This document shows, piece after piece, positions 8,757 through 17,360 of a stretch of 64,000 nt of DNA. Origin of the DNA: CAYRSS01 sp964426945 (GTDB taxonomy: Bacteria > Planctomycetota > Phycisphaerae > UBA1845); NCBI GenBank assembly GCA_964426945.1, contig CAYRSS010000012.1, positions 36,955-100,954 of the forward strand. The letters run 5' to 3'. The notes beneath the pieces are model-generated. The model did not search any database and was not told the origin of the DNA. It worked only from the letters and a program-made list of their open reading frames with translations. The first letter of the stretch is position 1. Each line of letters starts with the position of its first letter. Made by a program: the position numbers and the translations under genes.

Positions 8757-11700
8757 ATGCTCAAGCTTGGAATCACGAGGCAGGCTTGGTGTATCGCGCT
8801 GCTGGCGTGTTGCCAGTCCGCGATCGGATCTGAGATCTGGACGGTACAGGAAGGTTCGACGGCGATGGCGTTCCGCCAGGACGCCCTGGCCGAGCACGGC
8901 GTGTCCGTGGCGGTCAGTCACGCTTCGAGGCTCGACTTCGACGCGAGCAGCAGCGCCCTTCCCATCCTGTCAGACTCGACCCTGACGCTGACCGTCGAGG
9001 ATCGCATCCTCAGCGGCTTCGGCGCCGGCGAAGCGGTGCATGATGGCGCCGTGTACTTCATGTCGTCGGTGGGCGAGGTCGAACTCGACGGCTTTGTCAT
9101 CCGCGCGGTGTGGGAGAAGGATGCCTATCTCCTCGTGATCACTTCCACGCGCGACACGGATGACGAGCCGCTGATGCTGCTCTACGACGTGAAGATGGCC
9201 TACGACGGCGCGGGCTCGCGGCTGATGGTCGAATCGGGCTCGGTCGTGGCCACGCAGGCCCTGGCCGACCGCCTCGGCGCCCCCGCGCTTGCCGGCGAGA
9301 CGATCGGCGAACTCGCCATGACGGCCGGCGTGATCTGGACCGGCGGCCTGGCCGCGGACCACAATCTCTCGCCGATCGCGGATGGCAATGATGACGGCTC
9401 GCTGCGCGGCGTGCCCTGCACGGGCGCGGTCGGCGCGGACGTGATCGTCGGCGTGCTCGTGGGCACGTCGAACACGACGGCCGAGCAGATCGGCGGCGCG
9501 TTCTACGACGCGTTCGGCATCGGCACCACCTCGTGCAATGTCGGCGACGCGGAACTGCTCTGGATCTCCAGCAACAACCAGCACCCGGTCATCGGGCAGA
9601 ACTTCTACAAGCTTCACAACGGTCGCTTCGTGCAGCTCGGCCAGTCGTGGCTGAAGCACGGTTTCACCGCCCTGCAGCAGAACGCGTGCAGCTGCGGCTG
9701 CACGTCGTCGGGCACGGGCTCGCGGCTTGGCATCGGCTGTTCGGATCCGTACGGCTCGGGGCTGAACTTCGGCCAGGGCTCGGCCGGTCCCAAGTGGCAG
9801 GTCAACGCTCACACGGGTTTCTTCACCTATCCGCCGGCCGACCCGAGCTACTCGGGCAACACGGCCCGCCGCATGCACATTCCCGTGGCCGAGCTGATCG
9901 CCTCAAACCAGCCCGGCGCCCCGCTGTACTTCGGCGAGGGTCACTATGTCACGCCGGATGATGCGGCGGCCGGCAATCAGAACAACAACGCTTCGTACAT
10001 CGCCGTCACCGTGACGGGCAGCGGAAATGACTACAGCTTCGCTCTTTCGGGCGCGACGCAGCGCGGCGAGGCGGGCATTCGCGCCTGGCAGGATACCGAC
10101 GCCAGCGTCGACGAGGTCGACCTGCAGGTGCCCGGTGAGGGTCTGTTTATCGCCGCCGCGAAGGTGATCGACCTCGGCGGCGGGATCTACCGCTACGAGT
10201 ACGCGGTGCAGAACCTGAACTCGGATCGCTCGGGCCGGTCGTTCAGCATTCCGCTGCCCAGCGGCGTGCTCGTTCAGAACGCAGGTTTCCGCGACATTCA
10301 CTACTGGGACGGCGACGGCAACGGCAGCGTCAACTTTGACGGCACCGACTGGACGCCGACGATCATCCCCGGCGGCTCGATCACCTGGAACATGGTGGAC
10401 ATCGCCGGCGACAACGACAACGCCCTGCGCTGGGGCACGATGTACAACTTCTGGTTCGAGACCGACTCTGGGCCCGGCGACGTGACGCTGACCCTGGGGC
10501 TGTACAAGTCGGGCTCTCCGGCCAGCGTGACCGGCACCATCCTCGGCCCGGACGGCCCGCCGCCGGCCTGTGGTGACGGCCTGGTTGAGGGCGGTGAAGA
10601 GTGCGATCCGCCGGGCAACGGCTGCGACGCCGCTTGCCAGTGGATCTGCGGCGACGGCGTGGCCCATCCGCCCACCGAGCCGTGCGACAGCGGCGGCGTG
10701 AACACCGCCGGCTGCAATTTCGATTGCACCCTTCCCACGTGCGGCGACGGCCTGACCAACACGGCCGCCGGCGAGCAGTGCGATGACTCGGGCGAGTCCG
10801 CCACGTGCGACGACGACTGCACCGCGGTTTCCTGCGGCGACGGCAACGTCAACGCGACCGCGGGCGAAGAGTGCGATCCGCCGAACGGCGTCAACTGCGA
10901 CGCGCTCTGCCAGCGCATTGCTTCCTGCGGCGACGGCGTGCTCGATTCGGGCGAGCAGTGCGACGATGGCAACAACGTCTCGGGCGACGGCTGCTCGGCG
11001 ACCTGCCAGAGCGAATCGAACGACCTCTGTGCCAACGCGTTCCCGGTGTGCCCGGGCAACTACAACGGCACGACCGCCACGGCCACCGTGGATGGCTCGA
11101 CGACCTGCGGCAGTTCGAACAGCACGCGCGACGTGTGGTACCGCTACACGGCGAGCGCCAACGGCACGCTGCTCGTCGAGACCTGCGCCGGCGCCTCGTA
11201 TGACACGGTGCTCTCGATCCACAGCGGCTGCCCGGGTTCGGGCTCGTCGCTGGCCTGCAACGACGACGCCTGCGGCAGCAACGGCCGCCTCTCGCGGACC
11301 TCGACCTCGGTCGTGGCCGGTAGCACCTACTGGATCCGCGTGTCGGGCTGGAACGGCAACAGCGGCACGTTCACGCTGACGGTCCTCGCGCCGGCGTGCG
11401 CGTCGGACTGCGGCAACGGCACCGTCGAGTCGGGCGAGGAGTGTGACGACGGCAACGCGAGCAACACGGACGCGTGCCTTACGTCGTGCGAGAACGCAAC
11501 CTGCGGCGACGGCTTCGTCCGCAGCGGCGTCGAGGAGTGCGACGACGGCAACACGACCAACGGCGACGGTTGCTCCTCGACCTGCGAGATCGAGCCGCAG
11601 CCCGAGTGCGGCAACGGCGCGCTCGAACCCGGCGAGCAGTGCGACGACGGCAACACCACCAGCGGTGACGGCTGCTCGTCCACCTGCCAGAACGAGGTCG

Positions 11701-13694
11701 GCGGCGACGAGTGTGAAACCTGCTTCCCCACCGGGGAAGGCACGATCACCGGCTCGACCGCCGACGCGACCGCCGGCGGCAACGATACTTCGTGTGCCGG
11801 CACCAACGACGTGGTTGACGAGTGGTACTGCTACACGGCGTCCTGCACGGGCGCAGCCTCGGTCACGACGTGCAATCCCGGCACCAACTTCGACACGTCG
11901 CTTGCCGCATTCAGCGCCTGCGACGGGGCGGAGATCATCTGCAACGACGACACGCCGGGCCAGCTTCCCGAGTGCCTCCTGTCGGGCAGCAACTACTACA
12001 AGTCGACGATCAACTGGAACGTGACGCAGGGCCAGACGTACTACGTCCGCGTTGCAGGATTCGGCGGCGGCTCGGGCAGCTACGAGCTGACCGTGTCCTG
12101 TGCGCCCATCTGCGGCAACGGCGTGGTCGACGCCGGTGAGGACTGCGACGACGGCGGCGAGAGCGCCGCGTGCGACGCGGACTGCACCTTCGCGACCTGC
12201 GGCGACGGCCAGGTGAACGTCACCGCCGGCGAGCAGTGCGACGACGGCAACACCAACTCGTTCGACGGTTGCAGCAGCACGTGCCAGCTCGAGAACGCCC
12301 CGGACAACGACGACTGCGTCGCGGCCGAGGCGGTCTGTCCGGGCCTGTACGGCGGCAACCTGTCGATGGCCACCAATGACGGCACCGCGACGTGCGGCGC
12401 CTCTTCGACGGCCCGCGACGTGTGGTACTCTTACACGCCGGACTTCCCCGGCGTGCTGACGGTCCGCACCTGCGGCACGCACGATCTCGGCGGCACTGAC
12501 GCGGGGATGGACACCGTCGTGTCCGTCCACGCGGCGTGTCCGGACGGATCGGGCGGCAACGGCGGCGAGATCACCTGCAACGACGACTGGAGCACCGGCC
12601 AGCCGACCGGCTCCTGCACCGGCCTCGATGCGGGCACCCTCCGCGACTCGTCGGTCCAGGTGAACGTCTCCGCCGGCGTGACGTACATCATCCGCCTCTC
12701 AGGGTTTAACAACTCGGCGGGTGAGTTCGTCATGCAGATCGACGGTCCGGCGTGCGACACGTTCACGGACTGCAACGAGAACGGCCGCGACGACGACGAC
12801 GACATCGCCTGTGGCGGCGGCGTCTACTGTGACGACGTCCTCGGCAGCGATGACTGCAACGCCAACGGTATCCCGGACGAGTGCGACCTGGCGACCGGCA
12901 CCAGCACCGACTGCGACGGCGGCCCCGTCGGCGACTTCGCCGCGGGCGCGGCGCGCGTGGCGGCGCTGTGCATGTTCTGCCACGGTCCCACCGGCGACGC
13001 GACCAACTGCCCCGGCGGCAACTGCCCCGGTGCGGACATTCGCAATTACAGCCGCGCCGACATCTGGGATCGCCTCGGTGAGGGCGGCGGCCACCCGGGC
13101 GGCGAGCACCCCGAGTACACCCAGCAGGATTACGCCGATCTCGAGGCGTTCCTGGCCGACGGCGGCAGCCGCGGCCGTCCGGACCTCGTCCCCGACGAGT
13201 GCCAGGCGCTGAACGACTGCGACGAAGACAGCGTCAGCGACGCCTGCGAGCTCGAGGACGGCACCCAGGTCGATCTCGACTACAACGGCGTGCCGGATGA
13301 TTGCGAAACCGGCGCCTGCTGCTCGTCGTCCGGCTGCACCGAGGTGCCGGCGTACGCCTGCGTCAGCTTCGTCTGCGATGTCGCCAACTACACCACGTCG
13401 ACCTGCTTCGGCGACGCGGATGGTAACGGTGTCGTGAACTCGGCTGACCGCGGGACGATCTCGGCCAACATCGGCCAGACCGATCCGGACCTCGTCTGCC
13501 AGTACGATCTCGACGGCAACGGCGTGATCAACTCGGCCGACCGGGGCCAGGTCTCGGCAAACCTCGGCAGCTGCGTCGCGCGGCCGGACTACCAGAACGG
13601 CAGCGGCTGCAACAATGGCGTCTGCCCGGATCCGCGCTTCCCGACGGGCGATTTCCGCGGCGTGGGCACGAGCTGCCCCGGCGCCTGCGACTAA
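8757..13694 (+). CDS. Giant secreted mosaic protein: Cys-rich repeats, three PPC-like domains, cytochrome-c-like insert, dockerin-like end
   Basis: About 1645 residues from the ATG at 8757, preceded by GAGGGTTGG and followed by a signal peptide (GITRQAWCIALLACCQSAIG). Residues to about 600 are of unknown family. From about 604 come ten Cys-rich repeats of the type 'CGDG...GE.CDDGN...GDGCS..C'. Three PPC-like beta domains ('DVWYRYTASANGTLLVETC' type) at about 755-878, 982-1115 and 1182-1332 are interspersed. Then thrombospondin-3-like calcium strings ('DCNANGIPDECD') are interrupted by a cytochrome-c-like segment with CMFCH at 1405-1409. The end has GACC, paired loops 'DADGNGVVNSAD'/'DLDGNGVINSAD' and a tail ending Cys-Asp. 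Probably an extracellular, Ca2+-stabilised surface protein. An alternative upstream ATG (8688) would bury the signal peptide. Confidence 0.85.
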   Translation: MLKLGITRQAWCIALLACCQSAIGSEIWTVQEGSTAMAFRQDALAEHGVSVAVSHASRLDFDASSSALPILSDSTLTLTVEDRILSGFGAGEAVHDGAVYFMSSVGEVELDGFVIRAVWEKDAYLLVITSTRDTDDEPLMLLYDVKMAYDGAGSRLMVESGSVVATQALADRLGAPALAGETIGELAMTAGVIWTGGLAADHNLSPIADGNDDGSLRGVPCTGAVGADVIVGVLVGTSNTTAEQIGGAFYDAFGIGTTSCNVGDAELLWISSNNQHPVIGQNFYKLHNGRFVQLGQSWLKHGFTALQQNACSCGCTSSGTGSRLGIGCSDPYGSGLNFGQGSAGPKWQVNAHTGFFTYPPADPSYSGNTARRMHIPVAELIASNQPGAPLYFGEGHYVTPDDAAAGNQNNNASYIAVTVTGSGNDYSFALSGATQRGEAGIRAWQDTDASVDEVDLQVPGEGLFIAAAKVIDLGGGIYRYEYAVQNLNSDRSGRSFSIPLPSGVLVQNAGFRDIHYWDGDGNGSVNFDGTDWTPTIIPGGSITWNMVDIAGDNDNALRWGTMYNFWFETDSGPGDVTLTLGLYKSGSPASVTGTILGPDGPPPACGDGLVEGGEECDPPGNGCDAACQWICGDGVAHPPTEPCDSGGVNTAGCNFDCTLPTCGDGLTNTAAGEQCDDSGESATCDDDCTAVSCGDGNVNATAGEECDPPNGVNCDALCQRIASCGDGVLDSGEQCDDGNNVSGDGCSATCQSESNDLCANAFPVCPGNYNGTTATATVDGSTTCGSSNSTRDVWYRYTASANGTLLVETCAGASYDTVLSIHSGCPGSGSSLACNDDACGSNGRLSRTSTSVVAGSTYWIRVSGWNGNSGTFTLTVLAPACASDCGNGTVESGEECDDGNASNTDACLTSCENATCGDGFVRSGVEECDDGNTTNGDGCSSTCEIEPQPECGNGALEPGEQCDDGNTTSGDGCSSTCQNEVGGDECETCFPTGEGTITGSTADATAGGNDTSCAGTNDVVDEWYCYTASCTGAASVTTCNPGTNFDTSLAAFSACDGAEIICNDDTPGQLPECLLSGSNYYKSTINWNVTQGQTYYVRVAGFGGGSGSYELTVSCAPICGNGVVDAGEDCDDGGESAACDADCTFATCGDGQVNVTAGEQCDDGNTNSFDGCSSTCQLENAPDNDDCVAAEAVCPGLYGGNLSMATNDGTATCGASSTARDVWYSYTPDFPGVLTVRTCGTHDLGGTDAGMDTVVSVHAACPDGSGGNGGEITCNDDWSTGQPTGSCTGLDAGTLRDSSVQVNVSAGVTYIIRLSGFNNSAGEFVMQIDGPACDTFTDCNENGRDDDDDIACGGGVYCDDVLGSDDCNANGIPDECDLATGTSTDCDGGPVGDFAAGAARVAALCMFCHGPTGDATNCPGGNCPGADIRNYSRADIWDRLGEGGGHPGGEHPEYTQQDYADLEAFLADGGSRGRPDLVPDECQALNDCDEDSVSDACELEDGTQVDLDYNGVPDDCETGACCSSSGCTEVPAYACVSFVCDVANYTTSTCFGDADGNGVVNSADRGTISANIGQTDPDLVCQYDLDGNGVINSADRGQVSANLGSCVARPDYQNGSGCNNGVCPDPRFPTGDFRGVGTSCPGACD

Positions 13695-13739
13695 GTCCGA
13701 GCCGGCCTGAAACGCCGGTATAATCTCAGGTAACTTCCC

Positions 13740-13780
13740 GCCCGCCCGCTTCGGTTCTCCCCGAAGCGGGCGGGCTTGTT
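13740..13780 (+). terminator. Rho-independent terminator of the giant gene
   Basis: A perfect 15-base stem (GCCCGCCCGCTTCGG with CCGAAGCGGGCGGGC, loop TTCTC/C) is followed by TTGTTAATT. Its CCCCGAAGCGGGCGGGC arm is identical to an arm of the terminator at 5442-5484. Confidence 0.85.
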
Positions 13781-13830
13781 AATTGGCAATTGTCCATGGC
13801 AAAGGGAAGAGCGTGGCGCGACCGTCGTGG

Positions 13831-16701
13831 TCAGGCCTGGGTTGCGCGGGCGGCGTGTTGGCGGAGGAAGCGACCGGTGTGGCTCACCGCGCAGGCGGCG
13901 ACGGCTTCGGGCGTGCCCTCGGCGACGACCCGGCCGCCGCCCTCGCCGCCCTCCGGGCCGAGGTCGATGACCCAGTCAGCCAGCCGGATAACGTCGAGGT
14001 TGTGCTCAATCACCAGCACGCTGTGGCCGCGGTCGACCAGGCGGTTGAGCACCGCCATCAGCACGTGGACGTCGCCGAAGTGGAGGCCGGTGGTGGGTTC
14101 GTCGAGGATGTAGATCGTCCGCCCCTCGGTCGACTTGCCCAGCTCCCCCGCCAGCTTGACGCGCTGGGCTTCGCCGCCGGAGAGGGTGTCGCCCGACTGG
14201 CCCAGCTTCAGGTAGCCCAGGCCGACGTCTTTGAGCGCGGTAAGACGCTGGCGGACGTTGGCGAAGCTCTCGAAGAACTGGCAGGCCTCCTCCACGCGCA
14301 TGTCGAGCACGTCGGCGATGCTGCGGCCGCGGAAGCGAATCTCAAGCGTCTCGCGGGCGAAGCGGCTGCCGTTGCAGGCGTCACAGCGCACGAACACGTC
14401 GGGCAGGAAGTGCATCTCGATCCGCCGCACGCCCTGCCCGCGGCAGCGCTCGCAGCGGCCGCCCTTGACGTTGAAGCTGAACCGCTCGGGCCCGTAGCCG
14501 CGAATCCGCGAATCGCGAGTCTTGGCGTACAACTGGCGGATGAGGTCGAACACGCCGACGTAGGTGGCGGGATTGCTCCGCGGCGTGCGCCCGATAGGCG
14601 CCTGGTTGATCTCGATCACCTTGTCGACCAGTTCGGCGCCGACGATCCGCGTATGAGCGCCCGGCCGCGGTCCGCCGCCCTGCAGCGAGCGCCGAAGGGC
14701 CCGCAGCAGCACCTGGTTGATCAGCGTGCTCTTGCCACTGCCGGAGACGCCAGTGACACACACAAACACGCCCAGCGGAATCCGGACCGTGAGGTCGCGG
14801 AGGTTGTGCTCGCGGGCGCCCTGGATCTCGATCGTGGTCCGCGGATCGGGGGTCCGGCGCTGCTCGGGCGGGGCGATGGTTCGCTCGCCGGTGAGGTACT
14901 TCGCGGTGATCGACCGGCGGTCGGCGAGCACCTCCGCGAGCGTGCCCGCGGCGAGGATGTGCCCCCCGCGTTCCCCCGCGCCGGGGCCGACGTCGACGAC
15001 GTAGTTCGCCCGCCGGATGATCTGCTCGTCGTGTTCGACGACGATCACGGTGTTGCCCAGTTCTGACAGGCGAGCCAGGATGGCGGCGAGGCGGTCGCTG
15101 TCGCGGGCGTGCAGGCCGACGGTCGGCTCGTCGAGCACGTAACACACGCCGACCAGCCCGCTGCCGATCTGCGTGGCGAGCCGGATGCGCTGGGCCTCGC
15201 CGCCGGAGAGGGTCGCGCTCGCCCGGCTCAGCGACAGGTAATGCACGCCGACCTCGACCAGGAACCGCAACCGCGCCGAAATCTCCCGCAGCAGAGGCTG
15301 GGCCACGGCGGCCGACTCCCCCTCGAACCGCAGCCCCTCAAAGAACGCCGCGGCCTCGACCACGGTCATGCGGACGATGTCCGCAATGGTCCGCCCCGCC
15401 ACGCGTACGCACAGGGCGCTGGGGTTGAGCCTCGCCCCGTGGCAGTCGGGACACGGGGCCTCCGAGAGAAACGAGTGCAGCCGCTGCTTGACCTTCTCCG
15501 ATTCGGTGCCCTCCCACCGTCTCAGGAGGTCGGGAATCACGCCGCCGAAGGAGCCCTCGAACTTCGCTTCGTCCTGGCTGGTGGTGCCGAAGAGGAGAAT
15601 CCGCCGCTTGGCCTCGGGGAGGTTGCGAAACGGCGCATCGGGCAGCACCGCGAAGCGCTCGCAAAACTCGGCGAGCTGTCGGGCGTAGCCGGAGACGGCC
15701 GGCTCCTCCCCGGCTTCCTTCACCCGCGCCGCTGACGCGCCGCGGCCCGCCGTGCGCCAGGCCGCGACGGCGCCGGCGGCGATGGACAGGTTGGCGTCGG
15801 GCACGACCAGATCGGGATCGAACTCCAGCCGCGTGCCCAGGCCGTCGCAGGTCGGGCACGCCCCGTGCGGCGAGTTGAAGCTGAACAGCCGCGGCGACAG
15901 TTCGTCGAGCCGCACGTCGGGATGCTGGGGGCAGGCCAGCGCCGCACTGAAACCCTCGTCGCTGAACACGCCGGGCGACGACTCCATCGCGATGATGACG
16001 CTTCCGCCCGCGAGACGGGCGGCGGTTTCGATGCTGTCGGCCAGCCGTTGCGCGACGCCCTCCTTGACCGTGAGCCGGTCGATGACGACGTCGATGGTGT
16101 GCTTCCGGTTGGCGGCCAGCGGGGCCAGTTCCTCGATGAGGCTCATTGTCCCGTTCACGCGGACGCGGATGTAGCCGTCGCGGAGCATGTCAGCGAGGAC
16201 TGTCTTGTGCGCCCCGCGCTGCTCGCGCACGATCGGCGCGAGGACCATCACGCGCGAGCCTTCGGGGGCGGTGAGCACGGAGTCGACCATCTGCGCGGTC
16301 GTCCGGCGGACGATGGGCGTGTCGCACCGCGGGCAGCGCGGCTCGCCGAGGCGGGCGAACAGCACGCGGAGGAAGTCGTAGATCTCGGTCGTGGTGGCGA
16401 CGATGGACCGCGGGCTCGCAGTCGTCGCGCGCTGGTCGATGGCGATGGTCGGACAGAGCCCGTCGATCCGGTCGACATCCGGCTTGGGCATCTGCTCGAG
16501 AAACTGCCGGGCCGAGGTGGAGAGGGACTCGACGTAGCGCCGCTGTCCCTCCGCATAGATGGTGTCGAACGCGAGCGAGCTCTTCCCGGAGCCCGACGGC
16601 CCCGCGATGACCGTGAGCAGCCCGCGGGGGACGTCGACGCTGACATTCTTCAGGTTGTGCTCGCGGGCGCCGACGACGCGGATCGCAGCAGGCTCGGCCA
16701 T
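13831..16701 (-). CDS. uvrA: Excinuclease ABC subunit A
   Basis: The protein is 956 residues, normal for UvrA, the damage-sensing ATPase of nucleotide excision repair that loads UvrB. Two ABC modules are visible: Walker A GPSGSGKSS (from residue 34) and GVSGSGKST (about 634), with signatures 'LSGGEAQRIRLATQIGS' and 'LSGGEAQRVKLAGELG' and Walker B 'YVLDEPTVGLH' and 'YILDEPTTGLH'. The C-terminal zinc module 'CERCRGQG...CDACNGSRF' is complete. The first zinc module reads C257-P-Q-H260 ... C282-P-T-C285, so a His replaces the second Cys. 'VDRIDGLCPTIAIDQ' and 'INQAPIGRTPRSNPATY' are typical of the family. It stands alone on the minus strand, convergent with the giant secreted gene. Confidence 0.97.
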   Translation of the reverse strand: MAEPAAIRVVGAREHNLKNVSVDVPRGLLTVIAGPSGSGKSSLAFDTIYAEGQRRYVESLSTSARQFLEQMPKPDVDRIDGLCPTIAIDQRATTASPRSIVATTTEIYDFLRVLFARLGEPRCPRCDTPIVRRTTAQMVDSVLTAPEGSRVMVLAPIVREQRGAHKTVLADMLRDGYIRVRVNGTMSLIEELAPLAANRKHTIDVVIDRLTVKEGVAQRLADSIETAARLAGGSVIIAMESSPGVFSDEGFSAALACPQHPDVRLDELSPRLFSFNSPHGACPTCDGLGTRLEFDPDLVVPDANLSIAAGAVAAWRTAGRGASAARVKEAGEEPAVSGYARQLAEFCERFAVLPDAPFRNLPEAKRRILLFGTTSQDEAKFEGSFGGVIPDLLRRWEGTESEKVKQRLHSFLSEAPCPDCHGARLNPSALCVRVAGRTIADIVRMTVVEAAAFFEGLRFEGESAAVAQPLLREISARLRFLVEVGVHYLSLSRASATLSGGEAQRIRLATQIGSGLVGVCYVLDEPTVGLHARDSDRLAAILARLSELGNTVIVVEHDEQIIRRANYVVDVGPGAGERGGHILAAGTLAEVLADRRSITAKYLTGERTIAPPEQRRTPDPRTTIEIQGAREHNLRDLTVRIPLGVFVCVTGVSGSGKSTLINQVLLRALRRSLQGGGPRPGAHTRIVGAELVDKVIEINQAPIGRTPRSNPATYVGVFDLIRQLYAKTRDSRIRGYGPERFSFNVKGGRCERCRGQGVRRIEMHFLPDVFVRCDACNGSRFARETLEIRFRGRSIADVLDMRVEEACQFFESFANVRQRLTALKDVGLGYLKLGQSGDTLSGGEAQRVKLAGELGKSTEGRTIYILDEPTTGLHFGDVHVLMAVLNRLVDRGHSVLVIEHNLDVIRLADWVIDLGPEGGEGGGRVVAEGTPEAVAACAVSHTGRFLRQHAARATQA

Positions 16702-17360
16702 GCGCGGGCGTTCCTCCGAGACAGGGCGTGACCGGATCCGGCCGCGGCGCTCGTCATCCTACGAGGGCGGGCCGGATCCGCGAGCGCCAGCCCTCCGGCC
16801 TGTGATCCTCGTCCGCCCCGCAGCGCGGCGTGAGCGTACTGGCCGCCAGCCGACCCGGCAAACGGCGCAACCGGCTGCGCCCGTGATGCAAACGCGAAAT
16901 CAGCCGAGGCTGGATTCCGTCTGAGGCTGCCCTGCGGGCCGCGTCGATGGAGTTTACCAGACCCGCGCTGCCGACTTCAGGCGCCGGCCCCGTTCGGGGC
17001 GTGTCTGAAACGGTGCGGGTGCAACCGCGACGCGCGGAGGCCGATAGAGGCAGGAGTCGCGCCCGCAGCGCCTCGCCGTGCGCTGGGCCTTACAAGTACG
17101 CACGGCGTGACAGTCCTGATAATGGACCGCGCTTTTCGTGAAACCTATACTGGAAGGGTGCGGGTCGAGAACTCACGCCGGCCACCGGAGGCCTGGAGGG
17201 GATCACGCACCGGGCCAAGGGGTATCACCGCCACGTCAGGTTCTTCGCGTCCCTGGGCGCGGACGACTTCGCGGCGTGATAAGCCCGGACCATCCGCAGC
17301 CGATCTGATCCGCGTGCCGGTTGACAGCCGGCGACGTATCGAAGCGAAAAAGGAGTCGTC
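16702..17360. other. Divergent intergenic region, no gene seen
   Basis: The 659 bases lie between the starts of uvrA (minus) and the S41 protease (plus). A -10-like TATACT occurs at 17146-17151 about 210 bases upstream of the protease, without a good -35 partner. No protein-like ORF or RNA motif was recognised. Confidence 0.4.

Noticed and set aside
9903..12530. 875-codon minus-strand frame inside the giant gene
   Set aside because: It is the Val/Ala/Arg-rich mirror of a repetitive GC-rich gene, with no motif.
10560..12750. Nucleotide-level tandem repeat in the giant gene
   Set aside because: Similarity reflects the protein's Cys-rich repeats; units are diverged in length and sequence and are not a DNA satellite.
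13719..13724. TATAAT between the giant gene stop and its terminator
   Set aside because: No -35 partner, and a transcript would end within 40 bases.
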